DNA of 64,000 nucleotides from Corylus avellana (taxonomy: Eukaryota; Streptophyta; Magnoliopsida; Fagales; Betulaceae). Shown here in pieces: positions 10,292 through 21,303 of the stretch (positions within the stretch are counted from its first letter, which is position 1; each line of letters starts with the position of its first letter). The translations under genes and the position numbers were made by a program. The stretch spans positions 1-64,000 of the forward strand of contig NC_081549.1 in NCBI RefSeq assembly GCF_901000735.1, written 5' to 3'. The notes beneath the pieces were generated by a model. The model ran no database searches. It was given only the letters and a program-made list of their open reading frames with translations, and was not told where the DNA came from.

Positions 10292-11579
10292 TGTTAAGTG
10301 CCAAAATATTCATATCTTAGCCCTTAAACTTATATGTGTTAATTCCTTAAGTATGGTTAATTTGTGCTATTTTAGTTCTTTTATGTGTTTTCCATGCTTT
10401 TGTAGGCTTTTGGAAGATAAAGAAGTAAATCTGGAAGATTTGGGGTCAAAGAGAGAAACTGGGAAAAATTGGAGTCCTTGACAGTGCGATCCAGCGCACT
10501 ACCAGAGAAGACAAGCAGTGATGCAATATCTGCGATCGAGCGCTGCACATATAGGATTGATCACAGTCCTGTGATCGAGCGCACACGGGCTGCGATCGAG
10601 CGCACCCGTGCGCTGGTGACACATCAGCTGCGGCCAGACTCACTTTCCTTTCATATTAGGGTTTTCCAAGTCCCACTTGTAATAGGACTAAAAGCCTACG
10701 AATTTTCTAGGTTTACTAGTATGTGAAGGACTTCTAAAGCCTTATAAATAGACCTCTAAACCTTGTGAATAAGCAGGCTGGAAAAGACACAACTTTGGGG
10801 AGAGGAATTGGAGGCTACCTTTCGGTTCTTTCTTTCCCTTTTCTTTCTAGTTTTATTATGTGTAACCAACTCTTTAGGAGGGCTAGATTGACGCATTTTT
10901 TATAATCATATTGTGTTGCTTAACTTGATTAATTTCTGTTTTCTTGAATTCCTCATATGTATGTGATTGGCCATTATATGCATGTGGTATTGATTAGTTA
11001 ATTAAATCAATTTGGATGATCGAGTCCTGTGTTTAATAAGAGTAACAAAAGAAATTCACACCGGGTTCTTGGGTTAATCAACATGGGGAACCGGGAGTAG
11101 ACACCCATGCCTTAGGCCTCATGTGTTTGTCGATTTTCATTGATTTATACTTTCTTAAAGAACAACTTAGTAGACACCAATGCTAAATCCTTTAAGAAAG
11201 AAAAGAATTAGAGTTGATACCCATGCCTAATTCGTTGCTTAGAGAAATCAATAGCTTAAAGAGTAGACACCCATACCCTTAGGTTGGCAAACATTAAGTA
11301 TTTATAATATGATTGGATCATTGACATATTGTTATATTATCTAAGTATGATTAGTGGTGGATATCAAAGCCCTGCCTTTATCTTTATATCTTTTTATTTC
11401 TTATTCACAATATCAATTTAGTGACAATTTGATATTTTTTAATCAATTCTAAATAAAATCAACAATCTCCGTGGGATCGATCTCGTACTTGCTGCACTAT
11501 ACTATCGTTTGATCTCGTGCACTTGCGAGTAAAACGTACTAAATATTATTTATTAATTTAAGTAGTATTTGGCACAACA
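10292..11579 (+). repeat. 5' LTR of the non-autonomous element
   Basis: Starts TGTTAAGTGCC and ends TTTGGCACAACA. A TATA box TATAAATA lies at 10744-10751. Four imperfect palindromes built on GCGATCGAGCGC lie in U3 (10483-10605). Compared with the 3' LTR it lacks a short block after 10895. Confidence 0.92.
10483..10605. promoter_or_regulatory. Array of CGATCG-centred motifs in U3
   Basis: The near-palindromic word TGCGATCGAGCGCAC and variants occur at about 10483-10499, 10531-10545, 10571-10585 and 10591-10605. They recur just inside the element at 11708-11784, in the 3' LTR at 14849-14955 and in the solo LTR near 19949-19995. A regulatory or RNA-hairpin role is inference. Confidence 0.5.
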
Positions 11580-11585
11580 AGTTTT

Positions 11586-11601
11586 TGGTGCCATTGTCGG
11601 G
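11586..11601 (+). other. Primer binding site resembling tRNA-Asp
   Basis: TGGTGCCATTGTCGGG lies six bases after the 5' LTR. It matches the TGGCGCCGTTGCCGGG type primer site used by Athila-like elements, except for changes that look like deaminated methyl-cytosines. Confidence 0.7.
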
Positions 11602-11734
11602 AAATGTTTGATTTTGTTTGGAATTTTTTTTTTTCCATTAATTTATTTTTGTTTTAATTTTTTCTGTTTTTCTAGTTTTTTCCGTAGTTCCTGTTCTACC
11701 TCTGTAGGTGCGCTCGAGCGCCTAACCAGGGCGA

Positions 11735-13165
11735 TTGAGTGCACTAGTGCGATCGAACGCAACTCACGGTGCGATCGATCGCACATCCAAAAAGCAGCAC
11801 AATTATTGCACTAATTATGGATTTGATTTTTTTTTCTTCTTTTATTTCATGCAAGTCATTCGAGTTTGCATATTAGTAAGTTTTCTTTTTAAATTTTGTT
11901 TTAACTTTTCTTTATGCCATGACACTTATCACCATGTTAGAGAATGTCTTATAATGAGACAAATTCCTAACAAATTTAATGGGCATAAGAACACATCGTT
12001 CTCTAAACAGGGAAACGACCGCTATTTTGATTCCTGCAACCCATCATGGAGCCAACAGTCCAATCTCTCACGGCAAGCTCAAGCTCCCCAAATTCATGCT
12101 CCACAATCTCATAGAATGTAACATCACTCATATCAACAATTCTATGATCATGCATACTCCTCTCAATCAGCTTCACAACAGCAATATCAGGCTGAACCAC
12201 CTCCCCTTGTGTTTTCTGAAAATACATTAGCTCTGATCAGTTCAGCAATTGAGGAGATGAAGAACTCTCATTTGAAATCAGTTAAAAGGACGGAGGCCCA
12301 TTGTACACAAAGAACAAATTTTCTCAAAAAGGAAGAGCATCAAAGTCTGTCAGTTACCATTCCTCATGGACATTATATGGAGGAAGATAGTATTTGCTAT
12401 TATGAAGAGGAGCCATCTCCCATCAATTGGTCTCAACATTATCATGAAGAGGAGCTATTTCCAATCAATTGGCCTCAACAATACCAAGAAGAACCACCTC
12501 CTCCAAAAAGGTATGCCTTAGAAGAAGTGAGTTCTGCCTTAGAAGAAACACATGCCAGCTTAAAAGAAATAATATCAGCTTCTCTTAGCCAAATGGAGGA
12601 AAGAAATCGATCATTTGAAAGGAGGGAGAACTCCCTCATGCAATCATTTGAAAGGATTGAGGCTCGTCTCAAGCAAATATCAGATATCCTCAAAGAAGAA
12701 GAGTGTCAAAGTCAGTTGGTGGCCAAACCTAATGAGCATTACATGGAGGAAGAGTGCACCTGCTATCATGAGCAAGCTGTCACACTAAGGAGTGAAGAGG
12801 TGGCTGAAAAGCAAGTGGAAGTAGGGAAGGAGGAGCAAGCCGAAGTTCCACAGGAGCCACATCAGGAAAGAAAAGAAAGCATTAAGATTTTTTCACCATT
12901 AGCTCTTATTCCTGAAACACCAAGAGGCCAAGAGAGAAGTCTGTTAGAGCTACCATATGAGCAAATTGAGGACATCAAGATAGAAAAGCTCCCTGAGTTT
13001 TCTTCTTACTATATTCCAGTTCATGATTCCCCACCGGATGAGAAACTGTTTGAAAAAACTCGAAGTGGTCCTCCCCGATCTATAAACACTCGGAAGCATC
13101 TTGCAACAGAAAAGATTCATCCCCTTTGGTGCAAGAGAAGAAAAAGACTGGTGCTGCAAGTTTAA
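11735..13165 (+). pseudogene. Gag-like protein of the non-autonomous LTR element
   Basis: One frame is open from about 11735 to 13165 except for a TAA at 12119-12121. The part after the stop is an uninterrupted frame of 318 codons from ATG 12209. The first part has an NPSWSQQSN segment like the NPGWxxHPNFSW region downstream of the zinc knuckle in Athila gag. The second part is Glu/Lys-rich with helical, coiled-coil-like blocks (about residues 100-160) and a repeated HYMEE..CYxEE segment. No protease or polymerase motif follows. The 318-codon frame is identical in the other arm (26623-27579 minus), suggesting recent duplication more than selection. Confidence 0.6.
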
Positions 13166-13227
13166 AGTGTCACAGTCTGGCTGAAGACGTTAAACTTAGC
13201 GCTCATGGAAGGCACCCCATAGCAAAT

Positions 13228-13312
13228 CCTTTTTATTTTTGTTTATTTGTTTTATTTTATTTTATTTTATTTTGTTGTGTTTGTTTTATTTTATTTTATT
13301 TTGTTTTTGTTT
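13228..13312 (+). repeat. (TTTTA)n low-complexity tract
   Basis: Runs of TTTTA units separated by TTTGTTGTGTTTG. The right-arm copy near 26488-26560 differs slightly in length. Confidence 0.8.
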
Positions 13313-13812
13313 TCCTTTGTTACTTTAGTGTTTTGCAAGGACAAGTGTGTTTCAATTCAAAGTTTGGGGGTGTGCTATGAGCCATACTATTCCAAACAGT
13401 TCGTTTATCTCCCGCGTAAATTCTTTCCATGTTATAGACACATTGAGGACAATGTGTAATTTAAGTTTGGGGGTATGGGAGACACTTTACACACACTTTG
13501 TTCCAATTTTTATGTTATTTTTATTTTGTGAAAAGAAAAAAAAAATGCATGTTCATGTTTGTCTTAAAATTTTGGTTGATCTTAAAAATTGTGATTTGAT
13601 TTCATTGGTGAGCTTAAAATTTTGAACACATGATATGATAATTGAGTTTTTCAGTTTGGTTACTTGCTTATGATAGTTGAGAATTCACATGTTTGATCTG
13701 ATCTTACACAAGGACATTAGCACAAAATTTGTGGGGTATGACATGAAAGTCTGATGTGTGTGTTTTTATGTCTTGGGTGAAACTGGATGACTTATTAGAT
13801 GGATACTTGGAC

Positions 13813-13829
13813 ATATATATATATATATC

Positions 13830-13856
<27 letters not shown>
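13813..13856 (+). repeat. Compound (AT)n(GT)n microsatellite
   Basis: An alternating AT run (13813-13828) is followed by a GT run (13830-13856) and an A-rich tract. It lies in the non-coding interior of the LTR element. Confidence 0.95.
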
Positions 13857-13862
<6 letters not shown>

Positions 13863-14629
13863 AAGAAAAAAAAAAAAGATTATTGATAAGCTTTTCACTA
13901 AGTAACTGGATCTTTTGCCTCAAAGCATTGAGTGTTCATGTAAAAAGGTGAAGAATTTTGATTTGGTTAATGTCGTGGTTAGTTTGATTTCGTAGCCTTT
14001 TTGACTCGAGTTAGTAAGTCCTAGGAGTGTCTTTACACCTAATGCCCTAAAACCATCTGGTTTGGGAGTCATTGACTTAACACTCATTATATGGGTCAAT
14101 TAGAAAGCTTAAGGGAACCAAGCATTGCACAACCTGACGAAGAAAAAAAAAATGCCATTGTTGTTCATTCTAATAGGGATTTCAGTGAGCTTTGAGATAT
14201 TGAGACATTGCACATTGGAAATAATTGGAAGTTTCATATTTATGTGCTAGTTCACTTACACTATTTTCAAACTTGTGATGCCTTAGCATGTCTTTTGTAA
14301 GTGATTAAATTTTAAAATTCCAATTCATTGTGAAGATGGAGTTTATCTTCTTAAGCTTGCTAATGAATGAGAATCATGGTTTTGAGTGATACCTTAATTT
14401 TTGAATAACATGAACTCTTGCATGATGTTTGTGGGTAACATTCTTGGAAAACCCTCACGAGACTTCACTCGTCCTCTAGGGAATCCCTAAGAGTTTAAAA
14501 GGCTTGTTGTATATGCTAAATGCAATCGTACATCCCACGAAAGATGGATTTATCTTTTTGTTTTCTGTTTTTCATTTTGGTTTTAGTTTCGTATTGTTAA
14601 GGGACTAGCAATATATAAGTTTGGAGGTG

Positions 14630-16294
14630 TGTTAAGTGCCAAAATATTCATATTTTAGCCCTTAAACTTATATGTGTTAATTCCTTAAGTATGGTAAATT
14701 TGTGCTATTTTTGTTTTTTTTTTTTGTTTTTTTTTGTTTTTTTTTTTATGTGTTTTTCATGCTTTTGTAAGTTTTTGAAAGATAAGGAAGTAAATCTGGA
14801 AGATTTGGGCTCAAAGAGAGAAATTGAAAAAAATTGGAGTCCCTGATAGTGCGATCGAGCGTAGGGAACCTGCGATCGAGCGCACTACCAGAGAAGACAA
14901 GCAGCGATGCAGCATCTGCGATCGAGGGCACACGGGCTGTGATCGAGCACACCCGTGCGCTGGTGACACATCAGCTGCGGCCAGACTCACTTTCCTTCCA
15001 TATTAGGGCTTTCCAAGTCCCACTTGTAATATGACTAAAATCCTACGAATTTTTTAGGTTTACTAGTATGTCAAGGACTTTTAAAGCCCTATAAATAGAC
15101 CTCTAAAACCTTGAGAATAAGCAGGCTGGAAAAGACACAACTTTGGGGAGAGGAATTGGAGGCTACCTTTTGGTTCTTTCTTTCCCTTTTCTTTTTAGTT
15201 TTATTATGTGTAACTAACTCTTTAGGAGGGCTAGATTGAAGCCCTGATTATGTTTATTTAATATTTCAATATTGGCACCTTTGTGATAATCATATTGTGT
15301 TGCTTAACTTGATTAATTTCTGTTTTCTTGAATTCCTCATATGTATGTGATTGGTCATTATATGCATGTGGTATGTACTAGTTAATGAAATCAATTTGGA
15401 TGATTGAGTCCTGTGTTTAATAAGAGTAATAAAAGAAATTCACACTGGTTTCTTGGGTTAATCAACATGGGGAACTGGGAGTAAACACCCATGCCCTAGG
15501 CCTCATGTGTTTGTCGATTTCCATAGATTTATGCTTTCTTAAAGAGCAACTTAGTAGACACCCATGCTAAATCCTTTAAGAAAGAAAATAATTAGAGTAG
15601 ACACCAATTCCTAATTCGTTGCTTAGGAAAATCAATAGCTTAAGGAGTAGACACACATATCCTTAGGTTGACAAACATTAAGTATTCATAATATGATTGG
15701 ATCATTGACATATTGTTATATTATCTAAATATGATTAGTGGTGGATATCAGAGCCCTGCCATTACCTTTTCATTTGTCTTTATATCTTTGGGGAAATTTC
15801 AGAAAGCCCCCCTGAACTTCCAGCCAATTTGAAAAACCCCCCCTGAATTTTCAAAACTCTCATTTAGGCCCCCTGAACTTTGGTTTTCTTTCACTTTGGA
15901 CCATTTTAACATTAAACTACGTCGTTTTGTATCCTAAAATTAAACACCTACCCAGCCCAAAACGACGTAGTTTAATGTTAAAAGGGTCCAAAATGAGAGA
16001 AAACCAAAGTTCAGGGGGCCTAAATGAGAGTTTTGGAAATTCAGGGGGGGGTTTTTTCAAATTGGCTGGAAGTTCAAGGGGGCTTTCTGAAGTTTCCCCT
16101 ATATCTTTTTATTTCTTTTTCACAATATCAATTTAGTGACAATTTGATATTTTTTAATCAATTCTAAATAAAATCAACAATCTCCGTGGGAGCGATCTCG
16201 TACTTGCTACACTATACTATCGTTTGATCTTGTGCACTTGTGAGTAAAACGTACTAAATATTATCCATTAATTTAGGTAGTATTTGGCACAACA
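14630..16294 (+). repeat. 3' LTR of the non-autonomous element (with inserted MITE)
   Basis: Starts TGTTAAGTGCC and ends TTTGGCACAACA like the 5' LTR. Bases 15790-16099 are a MITE. Without it and its target duplication, the LTR is slightly longer than the 5' LTR because of small indels. The counterpart in the right arm is truncated by the N gap. Confidence 0.92.
15790..16099. mobile_element. MULE-type foldback MITE (310 bp)
   Basis: Long terminal inverted repeats start GGGGAAATTTCAGAAAG and end with the near complement CTTTCTGAAGTTTCCCC. The centre has inverted copies of AAACTACGTCGTTTTG. The 9-bp target duplication TATATCTTT flanks it (15781-15789, 16100-16108), which is typical of Mutator-like elements. 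No coding capacity. Confidence 0.92.
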
Positions 16295-17456
16295 AGATGG
16301 AGTCGGATGGGGAGAATATCTTCGAGTAAAGATATCTGTGGATTTGCCCAAACCCCTAGCACGTGGTCGGAAGTTGAACTTTGAAGGGAAATCAAGTTTG
16401 ATTTTTTTTTCGTTATGAAAAACTCCAAAAATTCTGTTTCCATTGTGGGGTCATTAGTCATGGACAAGACGGTTGTTTGAAGCGGAGTAATAAGCGTAAT
16501 CAGAATAATCCGAACCAGTTTGGCCCCTAGATGAGAGCAGCTTCACCAACAAGGAGATATGAACGGATTCGAGGAAATGTAGCTCCAAAATCAGGAAAGT
16601 TATCTTAAGACCCTCCAGCTTTAGATGGATGGCAATGATGTGGGGCCAGCGGCAGGTGGAGGGGTGATGGAAGCAAAAGGTCGGATTATGTTTCCAGCGA
16701 TGGAGATTTTTTCCACGGGGTATTTCGGGAAAGCATTATTTCACCCATTCAAAAGAAGGGGAGCGGATTTTTTGGCCAGAATTGGGTAGCAGGAGCGGAA
16801 TCCTTTAATGTGGAGAATCAAAAGATGTCAGAGAGTCACTTAATGAGCAATAAAGGGGCTTCATCAAGCTCCCTCCAAAAATATTCTCTTTCCTTTCAGA
16901 GGATGGGGCAGGAGCCAGCTAGGTTGGACCTTTCCTCAATCGGTATGTTGACTAGGAAGGAGGTTTTTAATTCTGATGGAGGCGCAGATTGTGGGGCTGC
17001 AGATAAGGGTATGAGAGGGGAAACAATAGTGATGTCATGCTTTTCCCCAGAAGGTAAGGACATGATATCGAATTATTGCCCTGATAATGAAGGGGGGCCC
17101 AATGAGGCAAGTATCGAGAAACTACCGTCCATGGGTTAGGAGAGGAATCAGGTCTTTGATGATTTGCGAGGCCCATTGACCCTTGGAGAGAATACAAAAA
17201 AAGAAAGTTACCATGCCCATGCAAAGTCCACGTCAGGGGGGAATAATGGGAGTAATTTGGTGTGTTGGGAGAAGACCGCGAGTCAGGTGGCCCCTAAAGA
17301 AGCTGTGTAAAAAAATTAGGGGAACAAGAGAGAAAGAAAGAGTGACGGGGGAGAGCAAGCTGGTCCATGGAAAAAGGGTCGGAAACAGAACTTATCTTCG
17401 CATAACAAAAATGGATCGAAAGTGGTGGTGGCTGTGGAACAGCCTCGCCAACCGCA
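16295..17456 (+). pseudogene. LINE ORF1 C-terminal part with zinc knuckle
   Basis: A GEYLRVKISVDLPKPLARG-like block is followed by a CX2CX4HX4C-type knuckle at 16435-16476 (CFHCGVISHGQDGC), as in plant L1 ORF1 (zf-CCHC_4 type). Downstream is a low-complexity hydrophilic tail. Stops and frameshifts interrupt it. Confidence 0.8.
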
Positions 17457-18922
17457 ATGAGTATCTTGAGTTGGAACTGCCGAGGGCTTAGGAACCTTCG
17501 GACAGTTTGGGACCTTTGCCGGATGGTGAAGGAAAAGAGACTCTTTTTGGTCTTCCTCATAGAGACCAAATTACGCCAAAATAAAATGAAGATTATTTGG
17601 AGGAAATTGGTTTTGCAAGTATGTTTGTTGTTGACTGTGTGGGGCGTGGATGGGGTTTGGCAGTATTGTGGGGTGAGGATATCAATGCCACAATCCAAAA
17701 CTATAGTCAACACACACATCAATGTAATTATCCAAGAACCTGATGGAGGGATACAATGGAAGCTTACTGGCTTCTATGGTCAACCAGATGTAACAAAATG
17801 AAAGGAAGCTTGGGCTCTAATGTGACAGCTCGCTCTCTTCTTACCCAATCCATGGGTATGTATTGGGGATTTTAATGAGATAGTAGACAGGTTGGAAAAA
17901 TGGGGTGGAAGAGCAACACTGCATAGTCAAATGAATTCTTTTCAAAATACCCTCGATTTTTGTGGCCTAATGGATTTGGGTTACAAAGGTCCCAAATACA
18001 CTTGGAGCAATTGCAGGGAGGAAGGGGCTTTCACCAAGGAAAGATTAGTTCGAGGTGTTGCAAATAGGGAATGGCAAGAACGGTCCCAGGATGCGGAGAT
18101 AGCAGTGGACGTGGTTTTAACATCTGACCATTCCCCATTATTCTTAAATTGGCGAGCGAGACGTCAATGAGGTGGTGGAGGCCGTGCCTTTCGGTATGAA
18201 GAAAGGTGGGACCGTGATAAGGAGTGCGATGACATTATTAAACGAGTGTGGAGTTGTCATATATCTGAAATGGATCCTTGGGAGTCCCTCCAGCGGAAAA
18301 TAATAGCATGCAAAAAAGAGCTTGGCATACGGCAGTAAGGTGGGGCCGGGCATAATACAAAAAAAGAAATCCAAGCTCTAGAAAAATCTCTGGAGGTGCA
18401 TTAGGGAAGTGATGGGGGCTTTGACATGGAGGAGATGGAGAGCAAAAAATAGAAATTGCAGTTTATGTTGGACCAGAAGGATCTCAAGTGGAGGCAAAGG
18501 GCAAAAATGGAGTGGCTCAAAGGCAGAGATCGTAACACCAAGTTCTATCATGCTTGTGCCAACCAATGACGGAAGTCCAACCGAATTTCTGTTATCCAAG
18601 ATGAGGCTGGGCGGAAGTAGGAGACACATGAAGAGATTGGACATGCATTTGTGGACTATTTTATGGGCTTGTTCACGGCTTCAGGTGGAGGCTCCTTGGA
18701 TTTATGTGTGGAAGCTATTGAAAAACGGGTTACACCGGATATGAATGAGACGTTGCTGGCTGATTTCACAAAGGAAGAGGTTTGCAAAGCTCTAAACTAA
18801 ATGTTGCCCTTCAAAGCATCGGGCCCGGACGGTCTTACCGCTGGTTTTTACCAGAAAAATTGGTCCACAGTTGACGGCGAGGAATGTAAAGCTGTCCTTC
18901 ACATTCTAAATTCCGAAGTTAT
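17457..18922 (+). pseudogene. LINE ORF2 N-terminal part: AP-type endonuclease
   Basis: ATG 17457 opens with LSWNCRGLRN, the first endonuclease block. IETK, GDFNEI (about 17862-17880) and SDHSPL (about 18124-18141) follow in order and supply the catalytic residues of the exonuclease/endonuclease/phosphatase fold. The beginning of the reverse transcriptase domain (FKASGPDGL) is near 18813-18839. At least five stops (first at 17799-17801) kill the frame. The intact enzyme would nick target DNA for target-primed reverse transcription. Confidence 0.88.
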
Positions 18923-20186
18923 TGTTGTGCCAAATACTACCTAAATTAATAGATAATATTTAGTACGTTTTAACTCGCAAGTGCACAAGATCAAAACAAT
19001 AATATAATGCAGCAAGTACGAGGTCGAATCCACGAAGATTGTGATTTTGTTTAGAATTAATTAAAAATATCAAATTGTCACAGATTTAATATTAAAAAAA
19101 ATAAAAAGATATAAAGATAAAGTAAAGGTAAAGGCAGAGCTTTGATATCTACCACTAATTATGCTAAATTAATATAACAATATGCCAATGATCCAATCAT
19201 ATTATGAATACCTAATGTTTGCCAACCTAAAGGCATGGGTGTATACCCCTTAAGCTATTGATTTCCCTAAGCAACGAGTTAGGCATGGGTGTATACTCTA
19301 ACTCTTTTCTTTTCTAAATGATTTAGCATGGTATATACTAAGTTATTCTTTAGAAAAACATATGTTCTATGGAAATTGACAAACACATGAGGCCTAGGGC
19401 ATGAGTGTATACTCCCGGTTCCCCATGTTGATTAACCCAAGAATCGTGGTGTGGATTCTTTTGTTACCTATGGTAAACCCAGGACTCGGTCATCCAAATT
19501 GATTTAATTAACTAGTCCATACCACATGCATATAATGGCCAGTCACATATATATGAGGAATTCATGAAAATAGGAATTAATCAAGTTAAGCAATACAATA
19601 TGATTATCACAAAGGCGCCAATATTGAAATATTAAATAAACATAATTAGAGCTTCAATCTAGCCCTCCTTAAGAGTTAGTTACACATAATTAAAATAAAA
19701 TTAAAAAGAAAAGGTAAAGAAAGAACCGAAAGGAAGCCTCCAATTCCTCTCCCAAAAGTTGTGCTTCTTCCAAGGATGTTCCAAGGATGTTTATTCTTGA
19801 GGTTTAGAGGTCTATTTATAGGCTTTAGAAGTCCTTGACAAACTAGTAAACCTAAGAATTTCGTAGGGTTTTAATCTTATTACGATTGGGAGTTGGAAAA
19901 CCCTAATATGGAAGGAAAGGGAGTCTGTCCACAGCTTCTTGAATTCTCCAGCGCACAGGTGCGATCGATCACAAGTCACCTGCGATCGATCACACTACTA
20001 GAAACTCCAACTTTTCCAAAATTCTCTCTTTGAGCCCAAATCTTCCAGATTTACTTTATTTTCTTCCAAAAGCTTACAAAAGTATGAAAAACACAAAAAG
20101 GAATTAAAATGATCTAATTAACAAAAACCAAAGGATTAAAACATGCAAGTTAAGGGTTGAAAATATGAATATTTTAGCACTTATCA
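18923..20186 (-). mobile_element. Solo LTR of the same non-autonomous family
   Basis: On the minus strand it starts TGATAAGTGCTAAAATATTC and ends TTTGGCACAACA, matching the LTRs of the element at 10292-16294 with many differences. Target duplication GTTAT flanks it (18918-18922, 20187-20191). No interior sequence remains, so it arose by LTR-LTR recombination. It carries CGATCG motifs near 19949-19995. Confidence 0.92.
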
Positions 20187-20788
20187 GTTATGCCTCATGA
20201 TTTGAATTTGATGAATATTGTCGTCATTCCAAAAATTAAGAATCCTATGGGGGTGGCTGATTTCCGCCCTATAAGCCTTTGCAATGTTGTCTATAAATTG
20301 ATCTCTAAAGTTTTGGCAAGCCATTTGAAGGGTTTGTTGGATGGTATCATATCGCCTTCTCAAAGTGCATTTATTCCGGGTAGGCTAATCACGGATAATG
20401 TACTTGCTGCTTACTAAACTTTGCACACCATGCACTCGCGTATGTAGGGGAAGAAGGGGTTTATGGCCATTAAAGTAGACATGAGTAAGGCATATGATAG
20501 GGTAGAATGGAAGTTCTTAGAAGCGGTGATGTCAAGGTTCGGTTTCGACCCTTGATGGATTCAATTAGTTTTGATGTGTGTTTCAACGGCTACCTATGTA
20601 GTTATTGTGAATGGAAGCCCGATGGGAAAGATCATTCCAACTAGGGGACTAAGGCAGGGTGACCCTATTTCGCCTTACCTTTTTCTTCTGTGTACAGAGG
20701 CATTGAGTTCTATGTTATCACATGCTAACAATACGGGTTTCCTAACCAGTGTCCCCACTTCATCCAGGGGTCCCCGGATAGGTCATCT
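20187..20788 (+). mobile_element. L1-like LINE, segment 3 (reverse transcriptase fingers/palm)
   Basis: The frame shows [49 protein letters not shown] and GLRQGDPISPYLF, the ordered blocks of plant L1 reverse transcriptase. Stops occur (for example at about 20415). It is interrupted at 20788 by a TRIM, just before the catalytic Asp-Asp block. Confidence 0.9.
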
Positions 20789-21303
20789 TGTAACGACTCA
20801 GGGAAAAGCGCTAGCCATATCTGCGCTATCACCCCAAAAGGACTAGTTAATTTGGAGCATCCCTAGAATTCATTATAAAGCCCAGTTTCACTTAGTAACT
20901 AGGCAATGTGGGACTTAGCACCATGACTATCTCTATAAACCATCCACTCTATGTGGGCTTCTTCTCATCTTCCCAATATGGGACCGGGGTGTTACAAACT
21001 CCCCCTCTTAAACTCCTAACATCCTTGTCAGGTCCACGTCATACAGTGCTCCAATACCACATGACTTGGCGTTACTAGGTGGCTTTGATACCACTTGTAA
21101 CGACCCAGGGAAAAGCGCTAGCCATATCTGCGTTATCACCCCAAAATGACTAGTCAATTTGGAGCTTCCTTAGAATTCATTATAAAGCCCAGTTTCACTT
21201 AGTAACTAGGCAATGTGGGACTTAGTACCATGACTATCTCTATAAACCATCCACTCTATGTGGGCTTCTTCTCATCTTCCCAATATGGGACCGGGGTGTT
21301 ACA
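20789..21303 (-). mobile_element. TRIM element (two 208-bp LTRs)
   Basis: Direct terminal repeats 20789-20996 and 21096-21303 are nearly identical. On the minus strand each starts TGTAACACCCCGG and ends in TTACA. A tRNA-Met-type primer site (complement at 21081-21093) and a purine tract (complement at 20997-21009) sit in the 99-bp interior. Target duplication CATCT (20784-20788, 21304-21308). No coding sequence; it is a terminal-repeat retrotransposon in miniature. Confidence 0.93.

Larger units (their letters stand above)
1..15362. repeat. Left arm of a ~15-kb inverted duplication
   Basis: Read from base 1, this segment is the reverse complement of 42975 back to 24431, apart from two insertions found only in the other arm and scattered substitutions and small indels. 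Anchors I checked directly: base 1 pairs with 42975, the 5' LTR 10292-11579 pairs with 28209-29496, and 15362 pairs with 24431. Every element inside this arm therefore has a partner in the other arm. The outer edge coincides with the window edge, so the true extent is unknown. The inner edge is set by the N gap in the partner arm, not by a sequence boundary. Confidence 0.97.
10292..16294 (+). mobile_element. Non-autonomous LTR retrotransposon (gag-only, Athila-like PBS), inserted in the LINE
   Basis: Ends are TG...CA with a 5-bp target duplication AGATG (10287-10291 and 16295-16299). The 5' LTR is 10292-11579 and the 3' LTR 14630-16294, the latter enlarged by a MITE. A primer site resembling tRNA-Asp follows the 5' LTR, and a purine-rich tract (about 14618-14629) precedes the 3' LTR. 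The 3-kb interior encodes only a gag-like protein, with no protease, reverse transcriptase or integrase, so it would need enzymes from a partner element. The GAGGACAATGTGT and AAGTTTGGGGGT strings near 13444-13473 are typical of Athila/Tat-related elements. Confidence 0.9.
16295..18922 (+). mobile_element. L1-like LINE, segment 2 (end of ORF1, endonuclease)
   Basis: This resumes exactly after the LTR element with the codons that follow those at 10291. It holds the ORF1 zinc knuckle and then ORF2 endonuclease and the start of the reverse transcriptase domain. It is interrupted at 18922 by a solo LTR (target duplication GTTAT). Confidence 0.88.

Noticed and set aside
10292..16294. A complete autonomous gypsy element
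   Set aside because: The 3-kb interior has no protease, reverse transcriptase, RNase H or integrase motif in any frame, only the gag-like frame.
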